Source of the DNA: Euptelea pleiosperma
Lineage: Eukaryota > Streptophyta > Magnoliopsida > Ranunculales > Eupteleaceae
NCBI GenBank assembly: GCA_035048495.1
Contig: CM068548.1
Coordinates: 11,211,464 to 11,275,463 of the forward strand
Length of the DNA: 64,000 bases
Direction of reading: 5' to 3'
Part shown: positions 1 through 11,603 of the stretch, piece by piece
Layout of the letters: each line of letters opens with the position of its first letter
How positions within the stretch are numbered: the first letter of the stretch is position 1
The notes under the pieces: generated by a model
The model's input: the letters and a program-made list of their open reading frames with translations, nothing else
Database searches by the model: none
Told to the model about the DNA's origin: nothing
Program-made: the position numbers and the translations under genes

Positions 1-336
1 GAAGCATGTGCTGATCAAATCTGCCAAACTGGTTTTCCTTCTGTCTATATTGAAGGATATGTCAGATATATTTGTGAATATCTGCTCCTAACCTTCGTGA
101 GAGCTGATATCTAAATGTTTTACTTCAATTTCTTGTCTGAGGTTGATCGAATTGCTGACTGTCTCACTCTTAGGGCCCATATTGGTTGAATACTTGAATT
201 GGTGATATTATTTAACCTGGAACTGCCATGATTTACTGATGCTATTTTTATCTTTCATTTCTTAGAGATGATTCTTTCTTATCATTAAACTGTTTGGAGG
301 TATTATCATGTCGTGAGAATTGTGATTTACATGTAG
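1..336. other. Intron sequence of the CPN60-like gene
   Basis: No exon of the preceding apical-domain region can be read here, so this is taken as the intron before the first visible exon, ending in TGTAG at 332-336. Confidence 0.6.
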
Positions 337-3300
337 GCAGGAACTGGAAAATCCCCTGATCTTTATTTATGACAAGAAAGTTTCGGACATGAATTCACTT
401 GTGAAAATATTGGAGCTAGCTATAAGGGTAATGGTCTTCTTTGAATGGATTCTTCTCTTTGTGCGGTACCTTGAACTTGTAGAGGAACTAAAGAAAAGGC
501 TCCAGTGAAAATCTTTCTCTCTTTCTGTATTTTATACAGAAAAATAGAGCCCTCTTGATCGTGGCTGAGGATGTCGAAAGTGATGCGCTGGCTATGCTTA
601 TACTCAACAAGCATCGTGCTGGAGTTAAGGTAATCGATTAACTTCCCTGTGTGGATGCTGTGTAGAGAATGCCTTGTGACATGTAAAAAAAATGATACTG
701 TATGCCAGTTTACAATGAGGTTGGTCCGTTGAGATGATCTGTAACTTTTAGTTTGGTTTCTAATCATTTTTTAACGCTGGACACATTATTGCCATGGCAA
801 TATACTTGCCTAATTCGAGTTTTAATCGCACCAATGTGTTTCAACTATCAACTGCCAGTACTCCCAATTTCACTTGTGGAATTGTATGTGCTTTTTCTGC
901 TTTAACTGTAGGTTTGTGCCATTAAAGCTCCTGGTTTTGGAGAAAACAGGAGAGCAAACTTGGAAGATCTTGCCATTCTTACAGGAAGCGAGGTGAGATG
1001 CACGTCTATATGTGTGTGTGTGGGTATACTACATTAGATAACTGAAATATTAAATGGAGTAACTATATGCAGGTTGTAACTGAAGATCGTGGTTTGAACC
1101 TTGATAAAGTCCAAGTTGAAATGCTTGGTAGTGCAAAAAAGGTTTGTAATATATATTACTGGTACACGAAGAGTGAATCATCTATTGGACGTACTGATTT
1201 TTTTTTAATTATAGGTCACTGTCTCTCTTGATGACACCATCATTCTACATGGTGGTGGTGACAAGAAACTGATTGAAGAAAGATGTGAGCAGGTATGCAA
1301 GATTCTCTTCTTATGATTCTTTCTTTATTTTCACTCATGTCATTAATTACAATTCTATGTCGTGTCAAATGCCTTCAATGGAGAATGGGATTAACAAATA
1401 TAAGCAAAATGTTTTACGTGCGAAATACAGTCCAAGAAATGGTGATTCATTTAATCTCTGGGTATTGTTTATATATTTTCAAATGTTTGTTATACTGTTG
1501 AACTACATAAACAGATGTTTTAGTCACCTCACATTTCTTACGTAATATGTGCATGTGTTTGTAAAGCTTAGCTGCCAAAAGGATTGGAAATAAAGAAAAG
1601 GAAAAAAGACAAACACCAAGTCCACTTAAAGTTTCGGTTACCACCCTTTATAACGCTAACCCATGGGATTCATAAGTACTCATGTTTTAACCTAATGGAA
1701 ATCCTCACTGATAGTTTTCAGCATTTATTTAGGCAATGCTTGTGTACTTGAGTGCCAGTGTATTATGACATGGTACATGCTAACTGATTTATGTGTGCTT
1801 CTCTCAAACTTACAGTGTTTTATGGGATCATCTGCATATCAGCCCATTCATTAAACTTCATTTCTTTTTGTCTAGGTTTACATTAGGAAAGATTAAATGC
1901 CACTTTAATATTACATGTATCACATGTATTTTCAATATTTGAAAGCAGCATAGGATTCTCATGTCATCCTTCTGGGACCAACTCTAGAGTATGAACAAAA
2001 ATGCACGTATGAGTAGAACAGAGAAGTAATACCATGCTTAAAGTAATAGAATAGCCAATAGGAAGTTTGAGTGTCTTCAAATCAGATTGCTTAGATGCAA
2101 GTAAAAGAAGAGAAAATAAAAGATTACTTAGACGAGAAACACTGACAAGAAGTGCGTTTAACAGCTTAGGACAGCCATTGAGAAGAGTACTGCCATGTTT
2201 GACAAGGAGAAAGCACAGGAGCGGCTGTCAAAGTTATCTGGAGGTGTTGCTGTCTTCAAGGTTTTTCTCATATCCTTTATTGAATTAGATAATGACTAGT
2301 CCTTTCTGAGGCCTTCTTATTACAATTCTCCATTTACATTACAGGTTGGAGGGGCTAGTGAAGCAGAAGTTGGAGAAAGAAAAGATAGGGTCACTGATGC
2401 TTTAAATGCTACAAGGGCAGCTGTAGAAGAGGGTATTGTGCCAGGTAAGCATATATTTGTTTTTTGTAGGGAGCTTTTATGTAGCCCTTTTGATAGTCCA
2501 TGGCAAGATTTCTATTTATTTAGGAATTAGTACTAGTTACATTGATGTTTAGATTATTTTTTCTTAATTCAATTGATACTAACAAAAGTAATCGTTACAT
2601 GATTATCAGAACTGGAGTGGCATTTCCCTTTTTTGAAGGTTAAATGCATCTGCCTTTACAAAATATAACTTCATTGTTTTTGACAGGTGGTGGTGTCGCT
2701 CTCCTGTATGCTACAAGAGTGTTGGAGAACCTTCAAACTTCAAATGGTGACCAGAAGAGAGGAGTCCAAATAATCCAGAATGCTCTGAAGGTTCCATGCT
2801 TTACGATCTATCATCATTTCTTTCAGTTGTTTATTTGTAAACGTTTCACATTTTGCTTCTTCCAGAGTTCCAACGCTTTTTCACTGTAGTGTGTGAAGCG
2901 AAATCTGCTCTGGAAAGCAAAATGGGATTGAGAAAACTTTTGCTGTTCCGGAAGAAGTAAAATGTGCTCAGAAAATAGTAATTCCATTTCTAATGATGAA
3001 ACTTGGTATCTTGTAGGCACCTACATTCACAATATCTGCAAATGCTGGTGTTGATGGTGCAGTAGTTCTTGGTAAACTATTGGAACAAGAGGATGTTAAT
3101 CTTGGCTATGATGCTGCCAAAGGTTTGTTCCCTCTTTTTTTTTCCCGGTAGGCAGGTTTGTTCCTTTAAATGGCACGAGATTGGTCTTCCTCATCCTTAA
3201 AATTTGACCAAGTATAAATGGGATTTGTGGGAGATGCTTTCTTATCATGTCATTTTGAAATTATGTTTTCAAGGGAACTTTAAAAGTTTAATTCCATTTC

Positions 3301-4052
3301 ATTAAGTAATGCAAACACCTTTAAGTTTCAAGTTTCTGAATAATCATCAATTAAGCAACCAAGTGATGAAATATACGATCTAGTTTTATAAGTCATCAAG
3401 AACATGGAAAATCTAAGGAAATAACCTTTTATCTGATGAAAATGCTTAGCGTGCAAAGTTACAGGTTGGGTGGGCTAAACAAGTAACTGTAAATTGAGTA
3501 ATCCCTAAAAGCTATCATTTGATACTTTGAAGGATTATCATAACTTTGTCAATAAATGGATATTACTGTTTTTGGAGACTAGAAGCTTATTTGATATTGC
3601 TTTCTAACTACAGTTTGACAGATAATTTGCATTCTAATTCTAAACCAAATGTTATCACAAGGCTTCCTGGAACTTTTAGAGATTGAATAGTTTTTATTAA
3701 TCTATCTTTTTGTATTCCGGTTTATTTGAAAGCCCAAAAGGTGCTGCTGTTGGTACCATATATTTTTCTGTTGGTATTCCTCAAAGAGTTTTATAGGCGT
3801 TTAAGCCATTGGGGTCCTTGTGCGGAACCAGGTGAGTACGTTGACATGGTGAAAGCTGGAATTATTGACCCTCTCAAAGTAGTCAGAACAGCCTTAGTAG
3901 ATGCCGCCAGGTGAACACTATAATCTGTCGGTGCTCTTTCCACTTTATGATATCCTCCAATAGTGCGCTATATAACTCTGGTGTTGGATTTCAGCATCTC
4001 GTTGCTATTGACAACAACTGAGGCAGCGGTTGTGGAGAATGTGAAGGCATAA
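337..4052 (+). CDS. Mitochondrial chaperonin CPN60/HSP60-like, C-terminal 316 residues (5' end outside window)
   Basis: Group I chaperonin subunit that folds imported proteins in the mitochondrial matrix. I read eleven exons in one continuous frame: 337-427, 540-629, 912-992, 1073-1141, 1215-1292, 2165-2260, 2345-2444, 2687-2790, 3017-3122, 3832-3910 and 3995-4052 (TAA at 4050-4052). All have AG/GT borders. Family landmarks are [56 protein letters not shown] and [20 protein letters not shown]. The [17 protein letters not shown] stretch resembles the divergent plant CPN60-like 2 (HSP60-3A) type rather than the main HSP60. About 260 N-terminal residues, including the transit peptide, lie to the left. 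The protein stops at [13 protein letters not shown], lacking the usual Gly/Met-rich tail. A possible AATAAA poly(A) signal is at 4347-4352. Family confidence is high; the subtype is inferred. Confidence 0.93.
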
Positions 4053-4469
4053 AGCTCAAAGCCAAGTCCCATGCCAGTAATGGATGCTATGAACTACTGA
4101 TGAGGGAGCATGAATTCAACAATTCAGGATGTTCAGAAGCTTCAGAGGTGGTAGTGTGTGGTGAGTTGCCAGATTTGCGGCCTTTGTTGTGATTCTTTTT
4201 ACAGAGTTGCAGTGTCTACATCTCAAAGTTGAGAGGTTTTGATTTAGAGAGCTAGGAGAGAGTAGTTATGTAAAGTATGGTTTGAACCATCATTTGATTG
4301 ACGCTTATACATGGTCTGAAGTGGTTCTTTTAATGAAGTATCTGAAAATAAAAGAAAGTAAAGAACTCATGAAGCTTGGAATAATGAAAAATTGTGATAA
4401 TTATTTATGACATACCATCAACCAGTTATGTAAACTATTGGAACCGTTTTGGTCACCATTTCCTCTCTC

Positions 4470-4538
4470 GGGCGGAGATGGCCAGGACCCTGCCTCATTA
4501 AGCAGGAGGTCCTGAGTTCGAATCTCCTTGGCGACGCA
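4470..4538 (+). repeat. tRNA-like SINE head fragment
   Basis: GATGGCCAGGACC resembles a pol III A box and GAGTTCGAATCTCC a B box, about 50 bp apart. The word TGGCCAGGAC is shared with the longer SINE at 9056-9269. There is no cloverleaf or anticodon arm, so this is not a tRNA gene. It lies just downstream of the chaperonin gene. Confidence 0.45.
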
Positions 4539-4845
4539 TATAATGTCAGAAAATAGTCAGGCATCACTCTGGCAACAGTTTTGATGAAATACTTTCAAAG
4601 CTCCCCTAAAGCTCATTTTCTTCCATTAAAGGCGGATTTCAATTCAATTATTTAGAAGCATTTTCAGTTTAACACAACAAAACCGCCATTAGAGGTTTTT
4701 GGGCGGAAGAAATTGTAGTCACTGAATATATTTGTGAAATACAGAAATAACCAGTCTCCACACATAGCGTGACTCCGGAAACTGCTCTATTGACATACCC
4801 AAGAGAACATTCAACACAAAGTATCCTATACAGAGAACAAACCAA

Positions 4846-5072
4846 ATAAGTTTTGGGTCGGGCTCAGGGGACCCTATTTTTCTGACCCCTCTTGGTGTTC
4901 GTGTGCTCGATGGGAAATTTCAAGAATCCAACGGTGGTTGTCAGCGCCGAGCTAGCATCACTTTTTTCACTTTTGGGGGTGCTGACAACAACAGTTGGAT
5001 TCGTGAAATCCATCGCTGAGCGCGCTAACACCGAGAGGGGTCAGAAAAAGGGGGTCCTGAGCCATAAGTTTT
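4846..5072. mobile_element. Mutator-like foldback MITE, group 1 copy 1
   Basis: The element 4855-5063 is flanked by a perfect 9-bp duplication, ATAAGTTTT (4846-4854 and 5064-5072). The left end reads GGGTCGGGCTCAGGGGACCC; the right end in reverse complement reads GGCTCAGGACCCCC. The two halves form a long hairpin, with CTGACCCCTCTTGGTG against CACCGAGAGGGGTCAG and AATCCAACGGTGG against its near complement. A 9-bp duplication is the hallmark of Mutator-like elements. The 67-codon reading frame across the right arm is a by-product of the palindrome, not a gene. Confidence 0.85.
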
Positions 5073-5398
5073 ATGGTAACTTTGATTTTACATAAGGCCG
5101 TATTTGATTACCAAGTGGGAAAATTGCATTTTCCTTGAGAAAACACAACTGTCCATTGTTAGATAGCCATTATAAGTCTGTATAATTTTCCTTAACAAGC
5201 TATTCAAATCTGGATAATTTTCCCTACTATGCCCGGAATTCATTTCCCATCCAGATAGGTGAGAATCCATTTCCACCTGAAAATACACCTCTATTTTCTC
5301 ACATGATTGAACTAGTGTTCTAAGTTGCAATCAATCAGCCATTTAAGGCATATCCCAGATGTATTTGCTCGGGAAAATTTTCCGTGCAATCAAACACA

Positions 5399-5520
5399 GC
5401 CTAAGTTGTCATTGCAGCTAAAGTATTAGTAGAATGGAAATATATAGATTCATGTTCATGGCCTAAGTTGTCATTGCAGCTAAAGTATTAGTAGAATGGA
5501 AATATAGATTCATGTTCATG
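5399..5520. repeat. Tandem duplication, two units of about 61 bp
   Basis: Units 5399-5460 and 5461-5520 are identical except for a 2-bp TA difference, so the duplication is recent. Confidence 0.95.
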
Positions 5521-5692
5521 GATCATATCCTCGATCCATTAGATTGTTTTCTTTTATTTGTACTTAGTTTCAGAGGCAGAACTCGTGCACCTTATGAGAT
5601 GCAAGGTTTTGGGCTAGGTTGTAGGTGCATGCCCGCTTCCTAGATGATTTCTGATCTCCATCTCTCTTCCTCTTCTCATAGGTTTTAGACTG

Positions 5693-5809
5693 GTAACTGT
5701 TTGTAACGGGGTTGACACCCCAACTATGCCTGTAAGGATTTGTAATGGGATTGACGCCCCCAATATACATGTAAGTGTTTGTAATGGGATTGAAATCTCT
5801 AATATGATC
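5693..5809. repeat. 39-bp tandem repeat, three units
   Basis: Units start at 5693, 5732 and 5771. Each contains GTAA...TTTGTAA(C/T)GGG(G/A)TTGA. The period is exact and the sequence degenerate. No gene is seen nearby. Confidence 0.85.
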
Positions 5810-5888
5810 AATAAAAAGCTATTTACTTGAATATGCATCGTTTGTTATTTTCAGGTTCGGAATCAAACTTTTACGAGTTATAACCATA

Positions 5889-6451
5889 GCACTTAATCTG
5901 GATAGAAGACGTGTTCCCACTAACATCGGCGGCATACGTATGAAGCAACACGTGACTCATGGGGCCCTTACTTTAAATACATATTGAGTCCCAATTAAAT
6001 ATGATAGTTTAAATTCTTTTCCTAGCAAAGATCCTCTACCAGCTTCATCATACCAGCATGGCAAGAATCTTGCCGAGCACAGAATATTTCCCAAATGGAA
6101 AGCCACCTTCTAATATTAGTAAATTGGATTCCCTTCAGACTAAATATAGTCATTGGCAAAGGTATGATTCATCAAATCTCAGTCCATTCAATACTTTCGT
6201 ATATTTGCTGATCACTACATGCTCTCTAACTTGAGAGTCGGAGTGTTTTCTATAGGTTCCCCTCGAGTGCTAACTTAGCAAAATTCCTGCCTTACTGGCA
6301 CGAGCATAGCTGACAGAGGATCTTTGTTGGGAAAAGAATTTGAAATATCATGTTTAATTGGGACTCCGTATGTATTTAAAGTAAGAGCCCCATGAGTTTT
6401 CATACGCGCTGCAACGTTAGTGGGGACATGTGTTCAGTCCATATTAAGCAA
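5889..6451. mobile_element. Foldback MITE with arms of about 150 bp
   Basis: The left arm 5889-6043 and right arm 6309-6451 are inverted copies. Both contain CTTACTTTAAATACATA, GAGTCCCAATTAAA and AATTCTTTTCC in mirrored order, and a GCACTTAATCTGG-like end. The roughly 265-bp loop has no coding potential. I could not settle the target duplication; the arms may extend about 10 bp further. Confidence 0.8.
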
Positions 6452-6568
6452 TAGGATATGGTATCCAGAGGAAGGTCTCCAAAAGAGTAGAAAAATAGTC
6501 TAACCAGCCTTTTTGTTAAACATGTGTCTGGGTGACGAAGTGAGGTCTTTTGGTAATTCACCTTTACC

Positions 6569-6915
6569 CATGGTTTAAAATTTCGAAATGTTTGGTACTG
6601 TTTTGTATGTTTCATTTCGTAAGAGAACCGAAACGAAACATACAATGTTTCATATGTTTTGTTTCAATTTGTTTCGACGAGACATTACGATACAATCCGA
6701 TATAATCCAAAAAAATAAATGATTTCATGATTTTAGAATATTTTGTAAGTTTCATTATGTTTTGGGAATGTTTCATAATGTTTCGAAAATATTTAGGAGT
6801 TTTGCTATTTTGCTATTTTTTCAATATTTTGTGAATATTTCGTCTTGTTTCGGAGTTTGTCTCTGTTTTTCACTTGACCAAGACATTCCTCCGAAACAAA
6901 ATTTTAAACCTTGCC
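6569..6915. repeat. Degenerate GTTTCG-word element with inverted ends, group 4
   Basis: The ends CATGGTTTAAAATTTCG and (reverse complement of the right end) AAGGTTTAAAATTTTG are inverted copies. The interior is a loose repetition of GTTTCG/TGTTTC words. The same ends bound the ATAACGG elements elsewhere in the window. No reading frame. Confidence 0.55.
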
Positions 6916-7104
6916 TTTATCCTTATTAAGTTATCAAAACACCTTCACCTATGTGTCCAAAAAAGGGAGAGTATAACTATTTTCTTCTACTTAGGCAAGT
7001 AGAACTAACATTCCTAGTAGGGCTGTCGTTGGGCCAGGAAGGCTCCTTGGGCTTTTGGACCAAGTTTTGTGCCCAGCCCAACCAGGGAGATGACGTGGCG
7101 GCAT

Positions 7105-7200
7105 AACGGGTTTAAAAAGTCCGTTATAACAGTATAGCGGACTGGGGGCATTACTGTTTTTTCCATTATAACGGGTTGTGACGCACATGGACAAAAACGG
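7105..7200. repeat. ATAACGG-word element fragment, group 4
   Basis: Contains GTCCGTTATAAC, then GCGGACTGGGGGCATTAC and TTATAACGGGTTGTGACGCA, the same order of words as in the copies at 8553, 12112 and 14795. Only the left end is clear. Confidence 0.55.
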
Positions 7201-7329
7201 ACTGATTATTTTTCCAAAGTACTAAATTTTTACCTATTTAGATTTTCAAACTTTTATATCTCTACCTCTTATCTGTGCATCAAAGTGTTCTGCTGAAGCG
7301 GCAAAAAATTCATCTACTGAAAAATGCGA

Positions 7330-7900
7330 GTTTAAAATGATTTGAGTTCCAAAAATAGTCAAAAAAGCAATCAAAAAGATGAAAACGTCAAAAGATCGAT
7401 AAGAGGGGACTTTGGGTTTAATTATACTGTTTTAGTCCAAAAATAGGCACCAAAAAAAAACATATACACATATGCATATGCCCATGACGCATATTTGTAA
7501 CGAAAATGAGCCGATTGTATTATTTTTCCAAAGAACTATAAAAGAGGACTTTGGGTTTAATATTTTTTTAGTCCAAAACTACGCACTCAAAAAAATGTAT
7601 ACATATATGTGCATATGCCCATAATGCATGTAGATTTGATAGTAATATAAGCATAATAGAACTGAAACTATATGATATTTCTCTTAAATCTAAGTAATGT
7701 AAGCAATTAATAATTTCTAAAACTATCTCATTTATCAAGGTTTCCATAATGAGTTATTCAGGAGATTTTTTGAAAAATTTAAAATTATGGAGTTCTTTCG
7801 GAGTATTGAATATTCCATGTTTTTTTCGCGATGTTTTGAAAACGCTGTGATTTGAAACGTTTTTTTTTTAGAAAGATTAGGTTTTTTTCAAAAAAGTCGG
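7330..7900. repeat. Older local duplication, copy A
   Basis: Shares with 8870-9570 the ordered blocks ACTTTGGGTTTAAT, TTTTTTAGTCCAAAAC, ATATATGTGCATA, AATATAAGCATAATAG and ATTTATCAAGGTTTCC. The GACTTTGGG...AGTCCAAAA block also occurs twice inside this copy (about 7409-7440 and 7548-7580). AT-rich, no gene. It serves as an empty site for the SINE in copy B. Confidence 0.6.
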
Positions 7901-8552
7901 GTTTTAAACGGAGATTTGCTACCTATAATTCTGCCACTATTTAATCATCAATTTAACCAAAAAAGGAAACATATAATATTCAATAAAACAATCCTATTGA
8001 ATTATCAATAAAACACCATTTTTGCTCTGTGATTTCTTCCAAACTCACTGAATTTCAAAATCCATAAATCCATTGGGGTTTAAAGCAATCTAAACATTTA
8101 GGAATTCCTAAAGCAACAACTTACCATGTATTTTTCATACAAAAAATATAAATTCAAAAAACTGTATATTTCTACCCCAAATAGGAAAATACTTAAAGGA
8201 AGACAAACATTTAGGACACAAGATCAAGAAAATATGGGAGTAGCTAGAGATCAAGGGGTAAGAAGGTTCCAAAATCAACTCATCACCCATTTTCAGAACT
8301 TTCCACCATTTGGTTTTTTTGGTTTTGGTACACCTGTAGCTGCAGAGGTTATATGATTCCAAATATCAATTGTTCAGCTTCTCATTTTTGTGGATAGCAT
8401 TTGTGAGGGTAAATACTCTCCCTGCATTTTTCACTTCAGGAGCATGATTGAGTGATTGTGTTTCCCCAACTCTTGATTCAGCACTGTAATTCATGAATGG
8501 AATAGATCAATTAGCCTCTAATTACTTCATGCAAGTTAATAAGTAAAAAATC
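7901..8552. other. AT-rich intergenic DNA
   Basis: I see no gene or recognisable mobile element. The overlapping short frames on both strands around 8126-8362 look random. Confidence 0.5.
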
Positions 8553-8855
8553 AAGGTTAAAAAGGGGCCGTTATAACGGTATAACGGACTGGGGCATTAT
8601 CGTTTTTGCCGTTCTAACGAATTGTGACGCACATGCATAAACAGAAAAAAAAAAAGGGAAAATGACGAAAAAAGGGGAACAACAGTGCTAAAATTCAAAA
8701 TTAAACGAAAAAAACAGAAATAATGGTCATTTTGTCACCAATTTTTTCATTAAATAACAGTCGTTATTTTGAGCGTTAAAACGGTTCATAACGTAACGGG
8801 GTAGGCCAGAATCCGTTATACCAGTCATTTTTTATACCATGGTAAAAATAATTAC
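8553..8855. repeat. ATAACGG-word element, group 4
   Basis: Starts AAGGTTAAAAAGGGGCCG, with CCGTTATAACGG and ATAACGGACTGGGGC next. It ends with ATCCGTTATACC and ATTTTTTATACCATGG. The interior repeats AACGG/AAACAG words. It separates the two copies of the local duplication. Confidence 0.65.
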
Positions 8856-8869
8856 CATGGTTTAAAATA

Positions 8870-9570
8870 ATTTAGGTTGAAAAAAGCGGGGTAAAAAATG
8901 GTCAAAAAGATGAGAATGTCAAAAAGATCAATGAGATGGACTTTGGGCTTAATACTTTTTTAGTCCAAAACTACGAGCTCAAAAAAGAATGTATACATAT
9001 ATGTGCATACACATCCATGATGTAATATAGACTAAGTAGTAATATAAGTATAATAGTGCGGGTGGCCAGGACTCCACTCCAAAAAGTAGGAGGTTATGAG
9101 TTCAACTGTCCTTGGGGCCACCCCTGGAAAGAGTAGGGTTCAATAAGTGGCTCAGTCCACATTAACTCTCCCAGTACACTTTGGCACATGTGGAAGGGGT
9201 GGCTATCGTGCCCCAGGGGACTAGTCGGGTGCTCTAAGAGGCCCAGATACCCATGGTTCAAAAAAAAAACATATATATGATGCTTCCCTTAGGTCTATTA
9301 ATATAAGCAAAACTGATAGTTTCCAAAAAAATATTTCTCATCATTTATCAAGGTCTCCAAAAGGGTAGGAATCTTTTAATATTTTTTTAAAAATATTTTT
9401 ATAAACACAGAATAAGTGATATATATTAAAAATAAAAATATTTTTTAATTTTTAGAAACAAGAGTGAATTCTATTCTTGAGATTTTTTGACGATTCTAAA
9501 AATACATGGTTAATTAATTGTTTCCGATTGTTGTGTGATGTTTTAAAAGCAACATGGACTAGGTTATTAT
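8870..9570. repeat. Older local duplication, copy B, carrying a SINE
   Basis: Same block order as 7330-7900, interrupted after AATATAAGTATAATAG by the SINE at 9056-9269. Similarity resumes at ATATGATGCTTCCC. Confidence 0.6.
9056..9269 (+). mobile_element. Au-like tRNA-derived SINE
   Basis: A box near GGGTGGCCAGGACTCC and B box near GAGTTCAACTGTCC, followed by a body with GGGGCCACCC, GGACTAGTCGGGTG and GGCCCAGATACCC, ending in a short A-run. This order matches what I know of the plant Au SINE family. The 5' boundary is supported by the paralogous empty site around 7645-7665. Confidence 0.8.
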
Positions 9571-9899
9571 TATTTTTCTGATAAGTCCAGCCAATATATT
9601 GATAAATTAAAGGAGATCAAGATGCTATCAAACAAAATAAAATACGGGCGGAAACCTCCCGAAAGAAGAAAGTAAGAGAATGAAAGAGAAGAAGAGAAAA
9701 AAGAGGGATTAAAATACACTGTTTATCTCTCCAAGAGTGTGTTAAATATGAATACCTTGTCATCAAAGAAAGTGCCTCTCATCCCAGAGTAGATACTGCC
9801 CCATCTAAAGAGAAAAGCCTTTATACTTCCAATAGTATTTTGAATGGAGTTATTCTTTCCGCTAAATATTCTCCAACTAGAAACTGCATACCAAAAAAA

Positions 9900-10646
9900 T
9901 TGCTAGAAACAGAGATTCGTCTTAATTGGAATGTCACTATTGATACTAAAGCCGCTGCTACACGCTAATGCCAATGGGTGGCCCCTATCAGATTGGGTTA
10001 TGCTTTGAAGGCAGATGGTTCAATTAGAGGAGATGGTGCAGGCTATGGGGGTATTCTTCAAAAAGAAAATGGGATTTCATTCGCTGGAAAGTGTGTTGAG
10101 GTTCCCATTGATTTTAAAGATCTCATGGCTATACTAGTACAACAGGCAACTGATATGGGCTTCGAAAAATTGACAATTTATACAGATTCCATAAATGTTA
10201 TTGATATTTTGAACTATCCACTTAAGAGTGCTATCTTTTAAAAACCTTAATCTTCTTGGAAGATTTGAGGATTGGGATAAGCTCACAGTTGGAGGGAGAA
10301 GCAAATAAATCCGCGGACTGGACTTTCTCTCATCTTTTTGCTCTAGTGATAGAGAAATAGTTGGGTATTTGGAAAGAACGCAACATTAATAGGGTCTCTG
10401 AGGGTTAAGATCCTCCCTTGAAGCTCTCTTGGTGGAAAATAGAGGTCTCGTTTTTATTTCGGTCAAATTGTACGAGGAAGGGAGGGGTGTTACGCTTGAG
10501 GATGTGGTTTGCAATTAGCTGTGTCGAGTGTTGGGCGGGCGGTGTGCTTTCTCGGAGTTTTCTTGCTTTCATCCCTTTGCCTAGGTAGTAGGCCTTTTCA
10601 GCCTCCAAATTCCTTAATAAAGTTTTCTTTACCTTTCAAAAAAATG
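9900..10646 (+). pseudogene. LINE 3' end with RNase H domain (remnant)
   Basis: The frame 9978-10241 encodes a plant LINE-type RNase H start: DGSIRGDGAGYGGI with the catalytic-Asp region, then KLTIYTDSINVIDIL (second acidic motif). Past a stop, another frame gives a REANKSADW-like block, the usual HxxREAN...AD motif that follows RNase H in these elements. The copy ends with CTTAATAAAGTTTTC and a short A-run at 10638-10644, as expected for target-primed integration. Endonuclease and reverse transcriptase are missing or unreadable, so it is a 5'-truncated, dead copy. The left edge is approximate. Confidence 0.75.
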
Positions 10647-10689
10647 GAGAAATAGTGATTGATCCTTGTGATTTTTAGGAGTTCCCCCC

Positions 10690-10720
10690 CCCACAAGAAA
10701 AAAAAAAAAAAAAAAAAAAG
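10690..10720. repeat. C-run and long A-run
   Basis: A short C homopolymer followed by a roughly 20-bp A-run, just beyond the LINE tail and about 100 bp from the end of the LBD gene. Confidence 0.7.
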
Positions 10721-10816
10721 GAAGAAGAAAAATGAACCAATTCAAATAATCTAAGAACATTAAGAATAAGATCAAAATAAGATATTAATGGAAAAGATAC
10801 TTGAATGTAGTTCTGT

Positions 10817-11603
10817 TCACCTTGATTCTTCAGCATCTCTGAATTTTATAATAGCCTTCTTATGGTGATAAGAATCCGCAATTTGATCAATGAATTTAAC
10901 ATCGAAGGGCTTGATATCTTCGTATTCCTGAAGCGATTGATAATAACTGTATCTTGAATCCAGGTTCCTCATGTCTCCTATATTATATGTTTCTTCATTG
11001 GACTACCAAAAAACACAAAGTAAAATAAATCAATATCTTCAAATCACTGAGAAAATGTTTTATATTTCTAACAATTCATAGATAAAAAATTTATAATCCA
11101 GGTAGTGTTCTTCACATTCTTACTTGTGGGGGAGGTGGCTGGTAATCGCCGCCGCCGCTACCAAATTGTTGCAGTAATGGCAAAGATGAGGATGAGGGTG
11201 ACAATGAATTTAAGAACAGTTGCAAATTTTGTTGCTGCAACAGTTGTTCTCTCTGTCGGCAATACGAGATCTGTTGATTGATGATATCGAGCTCTCGACG
11301 TTGAACTTCAATTTGAGAAAGGAGTTTGCGAATAACGCCTAAACATCCATGAACAGGATCATCCCTCCTTGCATTGGCTTCAACGATTATCGTCTGAACA
11401 GCGGCGTTTCTTCGATCAGGCTCGAGCGAGTTTAATATCTTTGTGATGTTACTTATGCCAAAAAGTCTATGAGCATTAAGAAAATCCTGAGACTTATTAG
11501 CAGGGAAATAAGGGGCTAAAAAACAATTTTCATGACACTTTTTCCTTTGATACTTGCATGATGCACAAGCATGGTTAGTGCCATTACCACTGTTTTCACT
11601 CAT
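10817..11603 (-). CDS. LOB-domain (LBD/ASL) transcription factor, two exons
   Basis: Plant-specific nuclear DNA-binding regulator. Exon 1 is 11124-11603 (ATG at 11603, MSENSGNG) and exon 2 is 10817-11002 (TGA at 10817-10819), giving 221 residues. The zinc-finger-like CX2CX6CX3C block is CASCKYQRKKCHENC, followed by LAPYFP, the GAS block FLNAHRLFGISNITKIL, DPVHGC, and a leucine-rich coiled coil IRKLLSQIEVQRRELDI. A Gln/Ser-rich linker follows. Unspliced, the frame would stop after PPPPQVRM, but CAA|GTAAGA is a good donor and TTTGGTAG|TCC a good acceptor. The joined frame stays open for 61 codons and contains QEYEDIKPF, matching NECEDIKPL of the second LBD gene 10 kb away. The tail resembles LBD22/LBD27-type proteins. 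A GAA-rich run near 11650-11670 may be 5' UTR. Confidence 0.9.

Noticed and set aside
4470..4538. tRNA gene
   Set aside because: A-box and B-box words are present but no acceptor stem, anticodon arm or cloverleaf; fits a SINE head.
4892..5095. 67-codon plus-strand protein
   Set aside because: Runs through the arm of a palindromic MITE; the open frame is a by-product of that sequence.
9978..10241. Functional RNase H gene
   Set aside because: Part of a truncated LINE with stops and a poly-A tail, not a host gene.
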